From Palaemon carinicauda (taxonomy: Eukaryota > Arthropoda > Malacostraca > Decapoda > Palaemonidae), in contig NC_090759.1 in the NCBI RefSeq assembly GCF_036898095.1, positions 17,835,353 through 17,899,352 of the forward strand: DNA of 64,000 bases, given 5' to 3'. The notes under the pieces are model-generated. The model did no database searches, was not told where the DNA came from, and worked only from the letters and a program-made list of their open reading frames with translations. Of this stretch, positions 53,776-64,000 are shown piece after piece (positions within the stretch are counted from its first letter, which is position 1; every line of letters begins with the position of its first letter). The position numbers were made by a program, and so were the translations under genes.

Positions 53776-56060
53776 AGGTGACTCACTCATCAGGAAGGGT
53801 GGATGTCCCAGCCAGTCTGGCTTTTGGCTTTGCCCGGGGACTCCTTATTTGAGTGTGTAAGCACTCAAAAAATAAGGAGTCCCTGAACCTCGGTAAAACC
53901 TTGCTACGCAAGGTCTGCGGCCTACGCAAGCTGTGTGTGAAGGTATGATGAAGCGTGACTCGTCCTAGAAAGTTGTTCTGAAGTTCTTTAGATGGAAACT
54001 TGTAGACTAGGACTTTCACACTACCACCTCGTCAGGGTATGGGGACGTAACAGTATTAATATTAATACTAGGAATACAAGGAAGCATGGTTTACCTGCAG
54101 TGGTTTGATGTCAGCTATGCAGAGAACCCAGGATGCTGCTTTCCCCAAGAGAGGGATGATGAAGAAAAGAATAAGGGCCAGTCAAACCTTTCCATTCATG
54201 CAGACTAAAACCGGGTAACAATGCCCTCAACCTTCTGATACTTGTCCAATAAGGAGCTTGAGGTTTTAAACCAGCTGTTGTGCAGCCATCACAGGACCGA
54301 TAGAGAACGTATCGAGTCGCCTGTGGGTCACATCTTGCAGGTAGTGGAATGTGAACGTTGTTTGCCGTTTACACACCCCAGCTTGAAGAACCTGCGTCAC
54401 TGAAAAGTAGCTATGCCCGACATCATGTGCTCTGGGGCGACATGACGGAGGAGGGTCTGGATTCAGTGCCAGGTCAATGACCCTGCGAATCCATGCAGAG
54501 ATGGTGTTCTTGGCGACCCTCCTCTTAGTCCTTCCCGTACTGACAAATAGTGCTGGCACACGAGGACTGGCTGCGGCTGTTCTTTTGAGGTACAGTCTCA
54601 AGCTCCTTACTGGGCATAGTAAGAGATGGTCTAGGTTATCTGTTACAGTACGGAGACCAGAAATCCGGAAGGAGTCGAATTGAGGATCCATTACTCCTGG
54701 ATTCTGAATCTTAGCAATAAACTCAAAGACAAAGCTGAACGTTACCTTCCCCCATCCCCTTGAATGGGTGATGTCATACGAGAGACCATGAAGTTCGCTG
54801 ACTCACTTGGCCGAGGCTAAAGCTAGCAGGAACACCGTCTTCCAGGTTAGGTGGCGATCAGATGCCTGGCGTAATGGTTCATAGGGAGGTCTCTTAAAGA
54901 GACCTGAGATCTCGAACCACGTTCCATGGGGGAGGTCTCACTTCCGACTGAGGGCAAGTAAGTTTATAACTCCGTATGAGTAGAGAAGGGAAGGTCTAAC
55001 GATGAGGAAATGTCCATTCCTTTCAGCCTGAAGGCGAGGCTTAAGGCTGAGCGATAGCCTTTCACTGCCGAAACTAATAGGCGCATTTCTTCACGCAAAT
55101 ACATGAGGAACTACAATACTGTTGGGATAGTGGCATCGAGTGGAGAGATACCCCTTCCACGACACCAACCACAGAAGACTTTCCACTTTGCCTGGTAGAC
55201 TGCTGCTAAAGAGTTTTGCAGGTGTCCAGACATCCTGATCGCAACTTGTTGCGAAAATCCTCTCTAAGAAAGATGCTGGTTAGTCTCCAGGCGTGAAGCC
55301 GTAGTGAACCTATGGCTTTGCGGAAGATGTTGGTATGTGGTTGTTTGAGTAGATTGTGTCGTGGAGGGAGTTCTCTTGGTGGCTCCGTTGGGAGTTCTCT
55401 TGGTGGCTCCGTTGGGAGTTCTCTTGGTGGCTCCATTAGGAGTTGCAGAAGGTCCGGGAACCATTCTGCTTGATGCCATAGCGGAGCTATGAGGGTCATT
55501 GAAAGATTGACCAATGTTCTGGTCTTGTTGAGTACCCTCCTCATCAGACAGAACGGGGGGAAAGGCGTAAACGTTGATGTTGTCCCACCGTTGTTGGAAA
55601 GTATCTTGCCAGAGAGCTTTGGGGTCTAGGACTGGGGAACAGTACAGCGAGAGCCTTATGTTCAGGGCCGTTACGAAGAGCTCCACAGTCGGAGAACCCC
55701 ACAAACTCAGGACTTTGTTGGCTACTAGATGATCCAAAGACCACTAGGTACCCACTATCTGAGATGGTCTGCTCAGGTTGTCGGCGAGCACATTCCTTTT
55801 GCCCGGAATGAAGCGTGCCGATAGTGGTATAGAGTGGATTTCGGCTCATCTCAGTATCTCTACTGCTAGACGGGATAGTTGCTGCGAAAAAGTACCTCTT
55901 TATTTGTTGATGTAGGCCACTACTGTGGTGTTGTCGCTCATCAACACCACAGAGTGACTTGCCAGGTACTGTTGGAACTGTTGAAGGGCTAGAAAGACGG
56001 CCTTCATCTCTAGGAGATTTTTGTGGAGGTACCTTTCTGACTCTGACCAGAGGCCTGAGG
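53776..56060 (-). pseudogene. DIRS-B original unit: RNase H, post-RNase-H domain, tyrosine recombinase
   Basis: Same order as 51895-53681 with a few percent differences: MSDNTTVVAYINK-type text near 55945, PGKRNVLADNLSRPSQIV near 55800, CSPVLDPKALWQDTFQQRWD (55670-55580), MRRVLNKTRTLVNLSMTLIA (55544) and recombinase 54691-54266 with LRTVTDNLDHLLLCPVRSLR, FVSTGRTKRRVAKNTISAWI and TTFTFHYLQDVTHRRLDTFS. It shares the damaged HDV-R motif with the other unit and additionally lacks about 20 bp behind it. 3' non-coding sequence 53776-54265 follows. Confidence 0.82.
55373..55444. repeat. 24-bp repeat, three copies
   Basis: Same GGAGTTCTCTTGGTGGCTCC unit as at 52996, here three times (PPRELPTE three times in the 55544-55206 frame). 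Confidence 0.9.
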
Positions 56061-56062
56061 TC

Positions 56063-57850
56063 GTTTGTTTGACAAACTTGTTCAGGGCTGAGAGGTCGAT
56101 GACTGGTCTCGAGCCTCCAGACGCCTCCTTTACAAGAAAGTCGAGACTGAAGAAGCCTGGGGAACTGTCGAGGACCTCTTAGAGAGCGCTTTTCTTCAAC
56201 AGGGTCTGGACTTCTGCCCGAAGGGCTTGCCCCCTTGCCGATCCCATGGGAAGGGAGTTCAATGACACTGGATTCGTCGTCAGGGGAGGTAGAGATGTTA
56301 TGATCACGGAGATTGTCTAGGAATCGGCCCCGAGTTACTTCCACCTGTTTGAGCAACTTTGTAGGCATCCCCCACTGGTGGAAATGCAGGGGGACTGCCT
56401 ATCCTAGCGTTTGCGGCCTCGGCTGCTCCCTCTAGGATTCTTGCCTCCCTGGAGGACTTTTTGCCTTTCCTTTCTTTGACACCAAGGTCTTCGCTGCTGT
56501 TGTCGTCGTAGTGGTCTTGACTGGACAGGACTGCTGTGGTGTTGGAGGCTTATAGGGCTTGGCTGTTAAAGCCCTATGAAGGAGGGAGTCTTGATGAGAC
56601 TTCCTCCACCTCTCAGCTGCATGTAACACATCCTTAGGCTCAGACAGGAGGGATCCCTCTAGGGAGGAGTGTCTGAGTTTATTGATCTCGGCACTAGGGA
56701 CCTTCTGATGGAATCTCTCAGCTACTGCATCCCGACATTTCAGGATGGTATTTACCCACAAGTTCGAGATTTGGTGGGCCAGAAACTCGATCGTGCGAGT
56801 ACCTGTGTGCAAGAATGTTTCCATAGCCTTCCTGGTACGTTCCTTGGAAAAGTCCTCGGAACATATCAGGATACCTAAGTTCCCCAACCAAATATCGACG
56901 TGGCTTGCATAGCACACTTAGCAACTTTCTCCTGGTTGAGGATCTCGGCTGCCAAGAATAAGACCTGCCGGTTGGAGTGTCTCTCAAGAGGGACTCCCCT
57001 GGTTAGCTCTTCCAGCGAGTGGTGAAGAGGAAGAGCTAAACAAGGCTCCTCTAGGATCTCGAAGTACCTCCTCTGCTGTACGCGAGGAGCTTGTTGGTGG
57101 CACTGGAACGGTTGGAGGAGGACATCTCGGAGAGCAGTTGTGAGATCTTGTCTCTGGTACTTTTAACCCCCTGAGACCAGGGCAGGGCTGCACTGGTCTT
57201 AGAGGGTTTTTGAGTACCAAAGACACGGTCTAAGACCGTGTCTTTGCCCTCTCGAGGAGGGATCTCTGGGTCAGAAAACCCATTGAGAGCCCTCAGAGTC
57301 AGAACTTACCAAACCCCATGTTCTGACTCTTGCTGGTCTCCTCCTGCTGTAGGACTTGCAGCGAAGTCTCCTTCTATCCCTGAAGGCTCTTCTTAGGGAG
57401 AGTCGCGGACATTCTCTGAGTGGCTAGTTGGCTCCATCCTAGTCCTAGTAAAGGACTTCGGCAATGTTTTGGGAGTCTTTAGATACCTTCCTGGGAAGGA
57501 TATAAGACTTCAACATTGACGAGGGTGGCATGTTCCTTCCAATCCCCGACTGAGTAGACCCCTCGGCGAGAAGAGAGGTTTCCTCCATTGGTGTGATAGG
57601 GGTTAAGTCTCTCCTCGCATGATTCCCTTTAGGGACGGGAAATCTTCGTCCGAAAGGGAAGGAGAGGCAGTCTGAGGACTAGAAGGAACCTGCTTCGAAG
57701 GTTTGCGGGGAGTTAGTTTCGCCCTTGGGGAAGTGACCGCGTCTGGAACTCCTCTTTTTCTCTTTAAAGGGGGTAGAAGAAGCCATGGTTCTGTGTCCCA
57801 ATTCAGAGAAGACAGGCTTGAAAGCCTGAGTTACGGCTCTGAACCAGGGC
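56063..57850 (-). pseudogene. DIRS-B gag and RT start
   Basis: Gag segments on the minus strand: 57226-56984 (LSVLK..TSSSRTAEEVLRDPRG), 56917-56432 with FLHTGTRTIEFLAHQISNLW, RDAVAERFHQKVPSAEINKL and a basic C-terminus (KTLVSKKGKAKSP). The RT start follows (EASGGSRPVIDLSALNKFVK, near 56130-56075), where the conserved tryptophan of GGWRPVI is a serine. Immediately after NKFVKQ the sequence jumps to RNase H (SGLWSESERY). The entire RT palm is therefore deleted and DIRS-B cannot move on its own. Confidence 0.78.
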
Positions 57851-57871
57851 TGTTGGCTGACAGACGAGCTA

Positions 57872-58004
57872 TTCCTCCCATACCCCCCCTAACTAGCGGT
57901 GTGGGTAGTAAACCCTCGTTAAAAATTAATGGCTCGTCATTTCAGCTACGCCGAAAGTAATACTCCTATTAAATAGCGTGGTTTGTATTCCAGTTACGGA
58001 ACAA
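57872..58004. repeat. 5' ITR of DIRS-B
   Basis: Complement of 43281-43440, ending GGTTTGTATTCCAGTTACGG and AACAA at 58004. Confidence 0.88.
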
Positions 58005-59545
58005 TTTTGGCTTTGGTTTCTTTCTATATTAAATGTTTAAGTGTGCAGACATGCAGTTATGTCTAGGGAAACCTGTATGAATTAAATAAAATTACAATCA
58101 TAAGCAGTTGTTTCCAGATAAAGCTGTAAATGTGTGATAGGTTTATGCGCAAACCATCCATTTAAGTCGGATTTTCCTTCGGTTTTTTCTGTGTGAGGGG
58201 GGCAGGAGTGTTTGCAGTCATCCCCCTGCAATGTGTGGCTGTATGATGACAACCTGTACCTACGAAAGTTGGTCTTCTTCAGGCATCACTAGTAACATGT
58301 CATTGCGTGAAGATTTTAGTAGCTACCAGCACTTCAGAGGCTGCCAATGTGGTGTCCTCCTGACCCCTGCTTCACGTGTAGAAGAAGGACATGGCACCTA
58401 CTCATGTTGTTTCTGCTGCTTTTGAATGGGCTCCTCTAGCCTTTTCCCAGTCAAATGCTGTCGTTAGTTTTAAAGATCTCAAATCTGAAGAAGGCTGGCA
58501 AGAAAAAGCATGTGCTCTACTTCATCTTTGTTAGATTCTTCAGACATGGCTCATAGATGAAGTCCAAGAATAATTATCTACAGGAGTTGTATAAAACTGA
58601 CCACTCTCTTCGCCTTTGCATTTAAGAGAGACTGCAATACATACAACTAACTCAGACAGAGAAGGTGTCTCGTACAGGAGCTTATGCTCTTGCTATTTGT
58701 GCTTGGCCTTGTACCAAACAAGCATGTGCACTGTCAGCCAGAATAAATGGGGGGGGGGGGAAATAATATTGAAACCAACAGTTGTATCCTCACTTTTATG
58801 AGCAACAAGACATTCACTTGCATGAACAGCAATAATACTCAGTTTCCTTGTTATTGTTCTTCTCTTTATCCCCATGTTTCCAAGATACTACCTTCTTCAG
58901 TAGGGCACAAGATCACCTATCATCTGTTCTTTCCCTGTGCAGCTACTCCAGGCGGCAAGAATTTCTCATGGTCACATGGGACTGCAATAAAGAACAGCTG
59001 GGCATCCAGGAATGTCATTGGTGCCCTTAAGAGCACCAAGATAACTTATACCATCCTCACAACTATGAATCAGAGAATCTACTTCGTCACTCTCTGGGGA
59101 TATGAGTACGCAGTTCTATTACTGTATCCTTCATCAGGATTTTTTTTTATCCAAAGAGCTTGTATTTGGAAGAAAGAGCCACGTAAGAAAAAAAAAAATT
59201 CTTAATCTTTAAAATTCACTCGTGGCACAGTTCCATTTCAGTCTGTATCCTGCTTGCTCTTTGAGGAAGGATTGTTATCCGAGGTGTTTGTTGAGAGGAC
59301 CTTCCTTGAAAGGGAGTAAGAGTCCGGGCAGTTTTGACACCCCAATGATGCCCAACTTCTTTGTCAACATTCTTGACAAAAATGACCAAGAAGCAAAGGC
59401 AAAGAGGAAGACTAGCCATGACTTAATCATCCTTTGTGCAGTTACCCTAAGGGTACAGTCATGATCTTTGCCTCCAGCTGCTTCTCCCTGACTGGCTAAT
59501 GCATGAGGTACAGTAGAGCCAAGATGGGAAGGAGAGGATGCCTTA
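58005..59545 (+). other. Poorly resolved stretch, possible decayed DIRS gag
   Basis: Mixed sequence with coding-like composition but no recognised domain. Short open pieces (GCQCGVLLTPASRVEEGHGT at about 58340-58400; WAPLALSQSNAVVSFKDLKS-type text near 58430-58485; LFFPCAATPGGKNFSWSHGT near 58925-58985) could be gag of the DIRS that follows. Gag varies too fast to assign it by eye. A G-run lies at 58750-58760. Confidence 0.35.
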
Positions 59546-59706
59546 GGGCCCCTGCACACAGGCCAATTTCTAGTGGATAGTGGCTGCCACAAAAAAGTGG
59601 AGTGGGAAGCTTTGAATACCCCACCATTAAAATTTGGTTTGTATGTGGGCATCTATAGAAAACACAAGTCACCGTCCACTGAAAAGTGGCCCACGTGCAG
59701 GGGCCC
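59546..59706. mobile_element. 161-bp MITE with TTA duplication (PIF/Harbinger-type)
   Basis: Perfect terminal inverted repeat GGGCCCCTGCAC / GTGCAGGGGCCC, extending imperfectly (CACAGGCCA..TAGTGGA against CACGTGGGCCAC..CAGTGGA). TTA flanks both sides (59543-59545, 59707-59709). A three-base TWA duplication is typical of PIF/Harbinger. Non-coding. Confidence 0.85.
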
Positions 59707-60399
59707 TTAATTTCCAGTATCCTCCTCCAGTTGCTGCAAATGTTGCGATACCTGTCACACCATTTAACAAGGTGACATCAACCTGGAATAGAGTAGTGGA
59801 TTGTAAAAGTCATTTTGGGATGAATACCCCATTACCCTAAAGATTTTCTACCTTCCCTCACTAGCACTCCGATATTGTTCCATTGCTCCCTCTGAAATCA
59901 CTAGTAGTTCTGAATTTGGTGGCAGAAGGGAGATCAAGGAAAAAGAATGAAATAAAATTATTTGGAGCGGGTTCTCTAGAAATAATTCGAGATGGTTCTT
60001 CAGAGTTCTATGGTGGGCTCTTCCCTGGTGGATTAGTCAACCATGGGCTGGAGACTGCTCATCAATCTCTCACTATTTGAAATTTATTCATCTAACTCTG
60101 GAGACTGAAAGTACCATATGGTTTGCTATTAGAGAGGACGAACATGTTTTTTGGTAGACCTGAAGGATATTTATTTTCAATTCCAAATGTCTATCCTTGA
60201 GTCATATGGAAGTGCCTCCACTTCATACTCACGAGAGTACTGTACCATTTCTAAGTCCTGGGCTTTAGAGTATCCACCTCTCCCCACCTTTTCACTTTGA
60301 TCTCAGCTTTGTGCCACTTAAATGGAATCGGTCTGTTAAACCATCTTCACAACTGCCAGTTGCTTTGGGTTCAGTCATGATCTGGAGATCTATGTGAAA

Positions 60400-62600
60400 A
60401 AAGTACCGACACAGCAGCAACTATAGTCTTCTCTTCAGAAGATATCAGCAAAATTGGAGAGGAAATGCACTCATTCTTACATCAGCAGGCTTCAAAAGGT
60501 AGCACAACCTTTCTCGTAAAAGTGAGAGCTTCTGACTTGGATGTGGCAATGTCCTCTGTCACATATTTCCTTTAAGAAACTCATTTCACACAGGCATCTT
60601 CACCAGCAATTGCTTAAATAGTGTTTAAAACGTCGCTGGTCGATTGAGAGCGAGGTTCCAAGCAATTTGTTCCAGTGGAGTTCTACTGTGCACCCCACCC
60701 CCCAAAAAAGCTTCTGTTCTCGGATGCATCTAAGGAAGGGTGGGTCGCATACCTGAGGGCTAAGTAACTAATAGGGTATGATCCTCAGGAAGTTCTTGCA
60801 TATCAACCTGTTGCAAATGCTATCAGTTCACTACATCAATGTTATGATGATGAGTGACAACACTACTGTTGTACCCAACATCAACAAGCAAGGAAGGACT
60901 GTCCCTGTCTTGTACAGCCCTTGTGAGTTGACTGGGTGCACATCTGGGAAATGCACAAGGCAAGATTCATTCCATATTTGTAATAGCAGAAATGCTCAGT
61001 TGCCAGGGGCAAGATGTAGCTTTGAAGAGGTCCCTTTATCCTAACGTGGCCACACAGGACAATCCTAGTGTTCTGTTTCATATTTCTGACCCATGGGATT
61101 GGTTTAAGGACATCTATGCTTTTCCCATATTTAACTCAATTTACTTACTAGTCAACCAAATATTCATCACAATAGGCCTCCAGATGACTCTGGTGGCTCT
61201 CAGATGACCACTAGAAAAGGTCCTGCTTTTTTAGCCCTTTTAGTTCAGCTCCTAAGACAACTACTCATTGGAAAACTGTTCTCCGTCATCTGCCTCGTCA
61301 TAGGTGCCTTCAGTCCGTGATGTTATTTACACTGGACTGATGGAGACTTTACAGCAACTCCTCCGAGTGCAAGGCTTTTCAGAGGGACTGCTCAGATATT
61401 TGGGTACCTAATACAGTCCTCTACAGATTTGACATCATTTGAGTATTTTTCTGATCATATCTCTGGTGCAGGTTATGGACCTCCTCATTCCAGTCTCCTC
61501 TAAGAGAAGTGCATCTTAAACTGCACAGGCTTGTGCAGACTTCTGAGAAACATACACCTCTGTTCCTTGTGGGATTTGTGTTTGCTCATGATGAGCTTCA
61601 AGCAGTTGTACTCACCTTGGAACCTCAGCCCTTGCAATGGGTATGACATGTTCTAAAGTCTTTAGCCGTATCCAATACGAAGCTTTGAGATAAGCTTTGG
61701 AAAAAGATCTGACTATTATTATACTATCTAAGCTAAAACTTTAGTTAGGAAAGCAGGATGCTCTATAAGCCCAGGGCTCCAATAGGGAAAAATAGGCCTG
61801 TGAGAAAAGGAAATAAATAAACTACAAGGAATGAACAATTAAAATAAAATATTTTAACAACAGTAACCATTAAAATACAACTATCATATTTAATCTATAA
61901 AAAGCAAAAAAAAAATAGAGGAAGAGAAATAAGATGGAACAGTGTGCCCGAGTGTACCCTCAAGCAAGGGGACTCTATCCCAACCCAGCGGAAAACCATG
62001 GTACAGAGACTTTGGCTAACCTTCACCCAGAGAGTTGGCAAGCTTTTGGCTTCAATCTGAAAGAGGTCCTCTTTAGTTTGATCCTGAGTTTGTGGCAGAG
62101 ACCCATCTGTTCACAATACGAGGTTAGTGTCTTTCTACATCTCCCTCTTAGGAGGCTTCTATGTTCTGCACAGGCTCTACTGTGTTATTTTAGATGTCTC
62201 TCCACTTCAGTCCTGAGCTCTAAAACATTTTACTTAGCACTGACAGAAAATGATATTCAAGAACAATATTTCTTTCAAGTTTCATGAGATTATACCGTAG
62301 TTGTGACTATACTTCAACCCCTGAGAGGGTTGTATGTCCAACTTGGGTAAGGGCTAACAAAATTAGGGCTATCATGTCCTACTTTACATTTGAGAAGCTC
62401 TTAGTGGCTCAAGAATCTAGACAAGTATGCTAATGCCCGACAAACAAACTTTACCTCTCACATGTGAGATATACCCTGGGTCCTCTGGTGTTTAGTCAAC
62501 AGGTTATGTAGACAGCCTAGCTCTCACGCGAGACAAGGTGCGACTTGTAATAGATTGCGGTTTCGGCATCTAGGCTTCTAACCTTCTTTCTTACTTCTCT
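60400..62600 (+). pseudogene. DIRS copy 7 pol remnants
   Basis: RNase H Asp box KLLFSDASKEGWVAYL at 60713-60760 is followed by ILRKFLHINLLQMLSVHYIN and VMMMSDNTTVVPNINKQGRT (60780-60900). The post-RNase-H domain spans 61080-61210 (IFITIGLQMTLVALR). The recombinase core-binding segment (LQQLLRVQGFSEGLL) lies near 61350-61395. A LINE end inserted at 61714-62015 splits the recombinase, whose next piece (TFTQRVGKLLASI) follows it. Stops are present every 20-60 codons. Confidence 0.7.
61714..62015 (-). mobile_element. 3' end of a CR1/L2-like LINE
   Basis: The minus strand reads GAGCCCTGGGCTTATAGAGC, matching GAGCCCCTGGGCTTATAGCA at 32280-32299, then a CTTTCC..TTAGCTTAGATAGTATAA-type end with an ATA-like tail (61714-61720). 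The remainder (GTGTGCCCGAGTGTACCCTC on the plus strand) is 3' UTR not present in the 29625-32354 copy. It is a short 5'-truncated insertion. Confidence 0.7.
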
Positions 62601-63085
62601 TTTAGGGGTGCAGCAGTTATGAGCTGGACTGGATAGCAGATGCAGGCAAGTTTTATAATGGAGTAACCTTTACAGCAGATCTGTTAAAAAGTTCCCCATT
62701 CTCTCAGATGAGTGGGAGGAGGGATAGAATTATTCAAACCCATTTCTTATAGTTATGTATACATTTGAACATATCCCATATGATGATATGGGTTCTCCTG
62801 TAAGCGAGTTATATATATTTTTGGTACGTGCCTAACTTATGTACAGATCATTTGGAGGGTTTACGTCTGTAAATTACACTCCCTGCCTCAAATTCCAGGC
62901 TAGGTCATAAGTGTCTTGCTCACTGATTGGTAGGTGGGGCATTTCAACACCTACTAGTAGCTATAACTACCCCATTTTATTTTAACTGCATTTCCAGTTT
63001 AGCTGAAGGCATACTCCTATTAAAGGATTTAAGTTTGTATAGTTAAGAAAAATTAATTCTTTTAAAATTTAAGATTTTGTCTTGA

Positions 63086-63435
63086 AAAAAAGTTCAAAGC
63101 ACAATGTGAGGTATGATGAAATTGATTTCATCATCATCCTCTCCGCAAGAATTTCTACTTTAGGTTAGGAAATAGCTAAAAAGCTATTTACTCATTCATC
63201 TAAAACTATTCAGTTTACATAATTATATGTATATAGTTTTAATTATAGAGTATATCTTTTCTTTCATACATTTCATAAATTTATTATTTGACAAAATATA
63301 AAGACTATCTCATTGGATAAATGGCTCCATTCACATTTTACAGCTGAATTTATCTTACTGTGGGTCATCATTAACCCGCAAGTTATTAGTCAAAATCTTC
63401 TTATATTCTCAACATAAACAATACTGTATACTTAC
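63086..63435 (-). other. Intron sequence before the penultimate exon, nothing recognised
   Basis: AT-rich, without frames or repeats. The splice donor GTAAGTA (minus strand) starts at 63435. Confidence 0.6.
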
Positions 63436-63546
63436 ACAATGGACTGGATAGGCCATGTCAACATGAATCCAGTTACCCGGAAAATCAAACCCTAGATGAG
63501 AGGCAATAAAAAGTCCAGCACAGCTAGAAGTTGCATTGGAACGATC
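63436..63546 (-). CDS. NPEPL1: NPEPL1-like M17 aminopeptidase, penultimate exon
   Basis: A 111-bp open exon between acceptor TTCTTTCAG and donor GTAAGTA on the minus strand. It encodes DRSNATSSCAGLFIASHLGF then DFPGNWIHVDMAYPVHC, exactly 37 codons, phase 0 on both sides. It matches the conserved C-terminal region of NPEPL1 aminopeptidases (SSCAGLFIASH.GFDWPG.W.H.D.A.PVHAGERATG). In M17 enzymes this region packs beside the two-metal active site in the C-terminal catalytic domain. The exon joins in phase with 42782-42627, 20.65 kb away. Earlier exons lie to the right of 64000. Confidence 0.88.
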
Positions 63547-64000
63547 CTGAAAGAACAACAATATCTAGAGAATGGCAATGTTTCACAACCTCATGATCAT
63601 AAGACCATTGAAAGACTTTCGAGGCAGTCTCAGTAAATTTAAGGACTTATTATATTCTGCTTCTTGTTCACTTTATAAGCATGCTTTATTTCAAACTAAG
63701 TTTCAATGTTATTCTTTCCTTCACCAAATAATTCTAAAACACATGGAAATAATGTAATCTACTCTACATTCCCTCAGGGCGCAGCTTCTAAAATGCTATT
63801 TCCATTTATTATTGATAACTGAAAAATTTTATTTAAAAAGATACTTGTCAATGAAAATATGACAAAAATCAAATGTTCAATAAATATATTTCAATACTTT
63901 TCAAAAATTTCTTTGCTATATGCACTCAGAGCATGAGCTTTTTGGGTGGAAAAAAAATAGCCCTCATGGAATCGCCTAATAGCATCATATAAATGTTTTT
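63547..64000 (-). other. Preceding intron of the NPEPL1-like gene
   Basis: AT-rich sequence to the window edge without any supported exon or repeat. Confidence 0.55.

Larger units (their letters stand above)
43281..58004 (-). mobile_element. DIRS-B: retrotransposon hosting DIRS-A, with internal duplications
   Basis: Minus-strand DIRS whose outer ends are 43281 (3' ITR) and 58004 (5' ITR). From right to left: gag (57850-56432), RT start (56370-56063) joined by a deletion directly to RNase H, post-RNase-H domain and recombinase (56060-54266), 3' region and ICR (54265-53680), then a duplicated RNase H-recombinase-3' unit (53681 to about 50073), interrupted by a 1252-bp tandem duplication. The last ICR is split by DIRS-A. 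It lies in the last intron of the NPEPL1-like gene, same strand. Confidence 0.85.
59880..63085 (+). mobile_element. DIRS copy 7, very decayed
   Basis: Traces of RT (GLFPGGLVNHGLE region, DLKDIYFQFQM-like near 60155), RNase H (LLFSDASKEGWVAYLRA, 60713-60765; MSDNTTVVPNINKQGRTV, 60850-60905), the post-RNase-H domain (DIYAFPIFNSIYLLVNQIFI, 61108-61170), the recombinase (LTFTQRVGKLLAS, 62015-62055) and a right end at 62985-63085 resembling other DIRS termini (TTTAGCTGAAGGCATACTCC, then TTTGTATAGTTAAGAAAAAT). It is the oldest-looking DIRS here; the strand is opposite to the NPEPL1-like gene. Confidence 0.72.

Noticed and set aside
1..64000. Integrated viral sequence, for example of large crustacean DNA viruses
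   Set aside because: All recognisable coding pieces belong to retrotransposons, DNA transposons or two host genes.

Overview
The window is animal nuclear DNA made almost entirely of transposable elements, most of them broken. I infer a decapod crustacean (shrimp, crab or lobster). The reasons are several DIRS-type tyrosine-recombinase retrotransposons, very long (CT)n tracts, LINEs of I, RTE and CR1/L2 type, and a tRNA-derived SINE that I recall from penaeid shrimp. Intron/exon structure and the lack of any prokaryotic operon exclude a bacterial source. Only two host genes are visible, as short exons that simple ORF calling misses.

Layout. 1-2848: internally deleted DIRS copy (+), lying in what looks like the last intron of an unidentified + strand gene whose terminal exon is at 3043-3147. 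4141-13085: a second DIRS (+) split by an I-type LINE (6206-11457), which itself holds a 2.6 kb Tigger/pogo-like element full of (CT)n repeats. 13118-15231: DNA transposon with a pogo/DDE_1 transposase (-). 15244-22046: complete-ended DIRS (+) with inverted terminal repeats (ITRs) and an internal complementary region (ICR), coding part decayed. 22200-37117: second I-type LINE carrying three insertions: a gypsy-like LTR element (22638-27911) with an RTE-like LINE in its 5' LTR, a 5'-truncated CR1/L2-like LINE (29625-32354), and a TTAA-flanked DNA element (34118-35560) with a small Tigger-type MITE inside. 37118-39437: 3' half of another DIRS with a SINE in it; 39440-40330: LINE tail.

42627-63546 is the 3' end of a minus-strand gene for an NPEPL1-like M17 aminopeptidase. 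Its last two exons (63436-63546 and 42627-42782) are separated by a 20.65 kb intron filled by a DIRS nest. One DIRS family (43281-58004) has a second DIRS (43566-50072) inserted inside its ICR. A 1252-bp tandem duplication covers one junction, an older ~2.3 kb duplication lies in the host element, and a third, very decayed DIRS (to ~63085) follows.

No rRNA, tRNA, CRISPR, viral or toxin gene was found. I do not see a clearly new biological system. The strongest lead is mechanistic: DIRS lineages that share a terminal core motif, one inserted within the ICR copy of that core in another, which suggests that the ICR or circle junction can act as a recombinase target.
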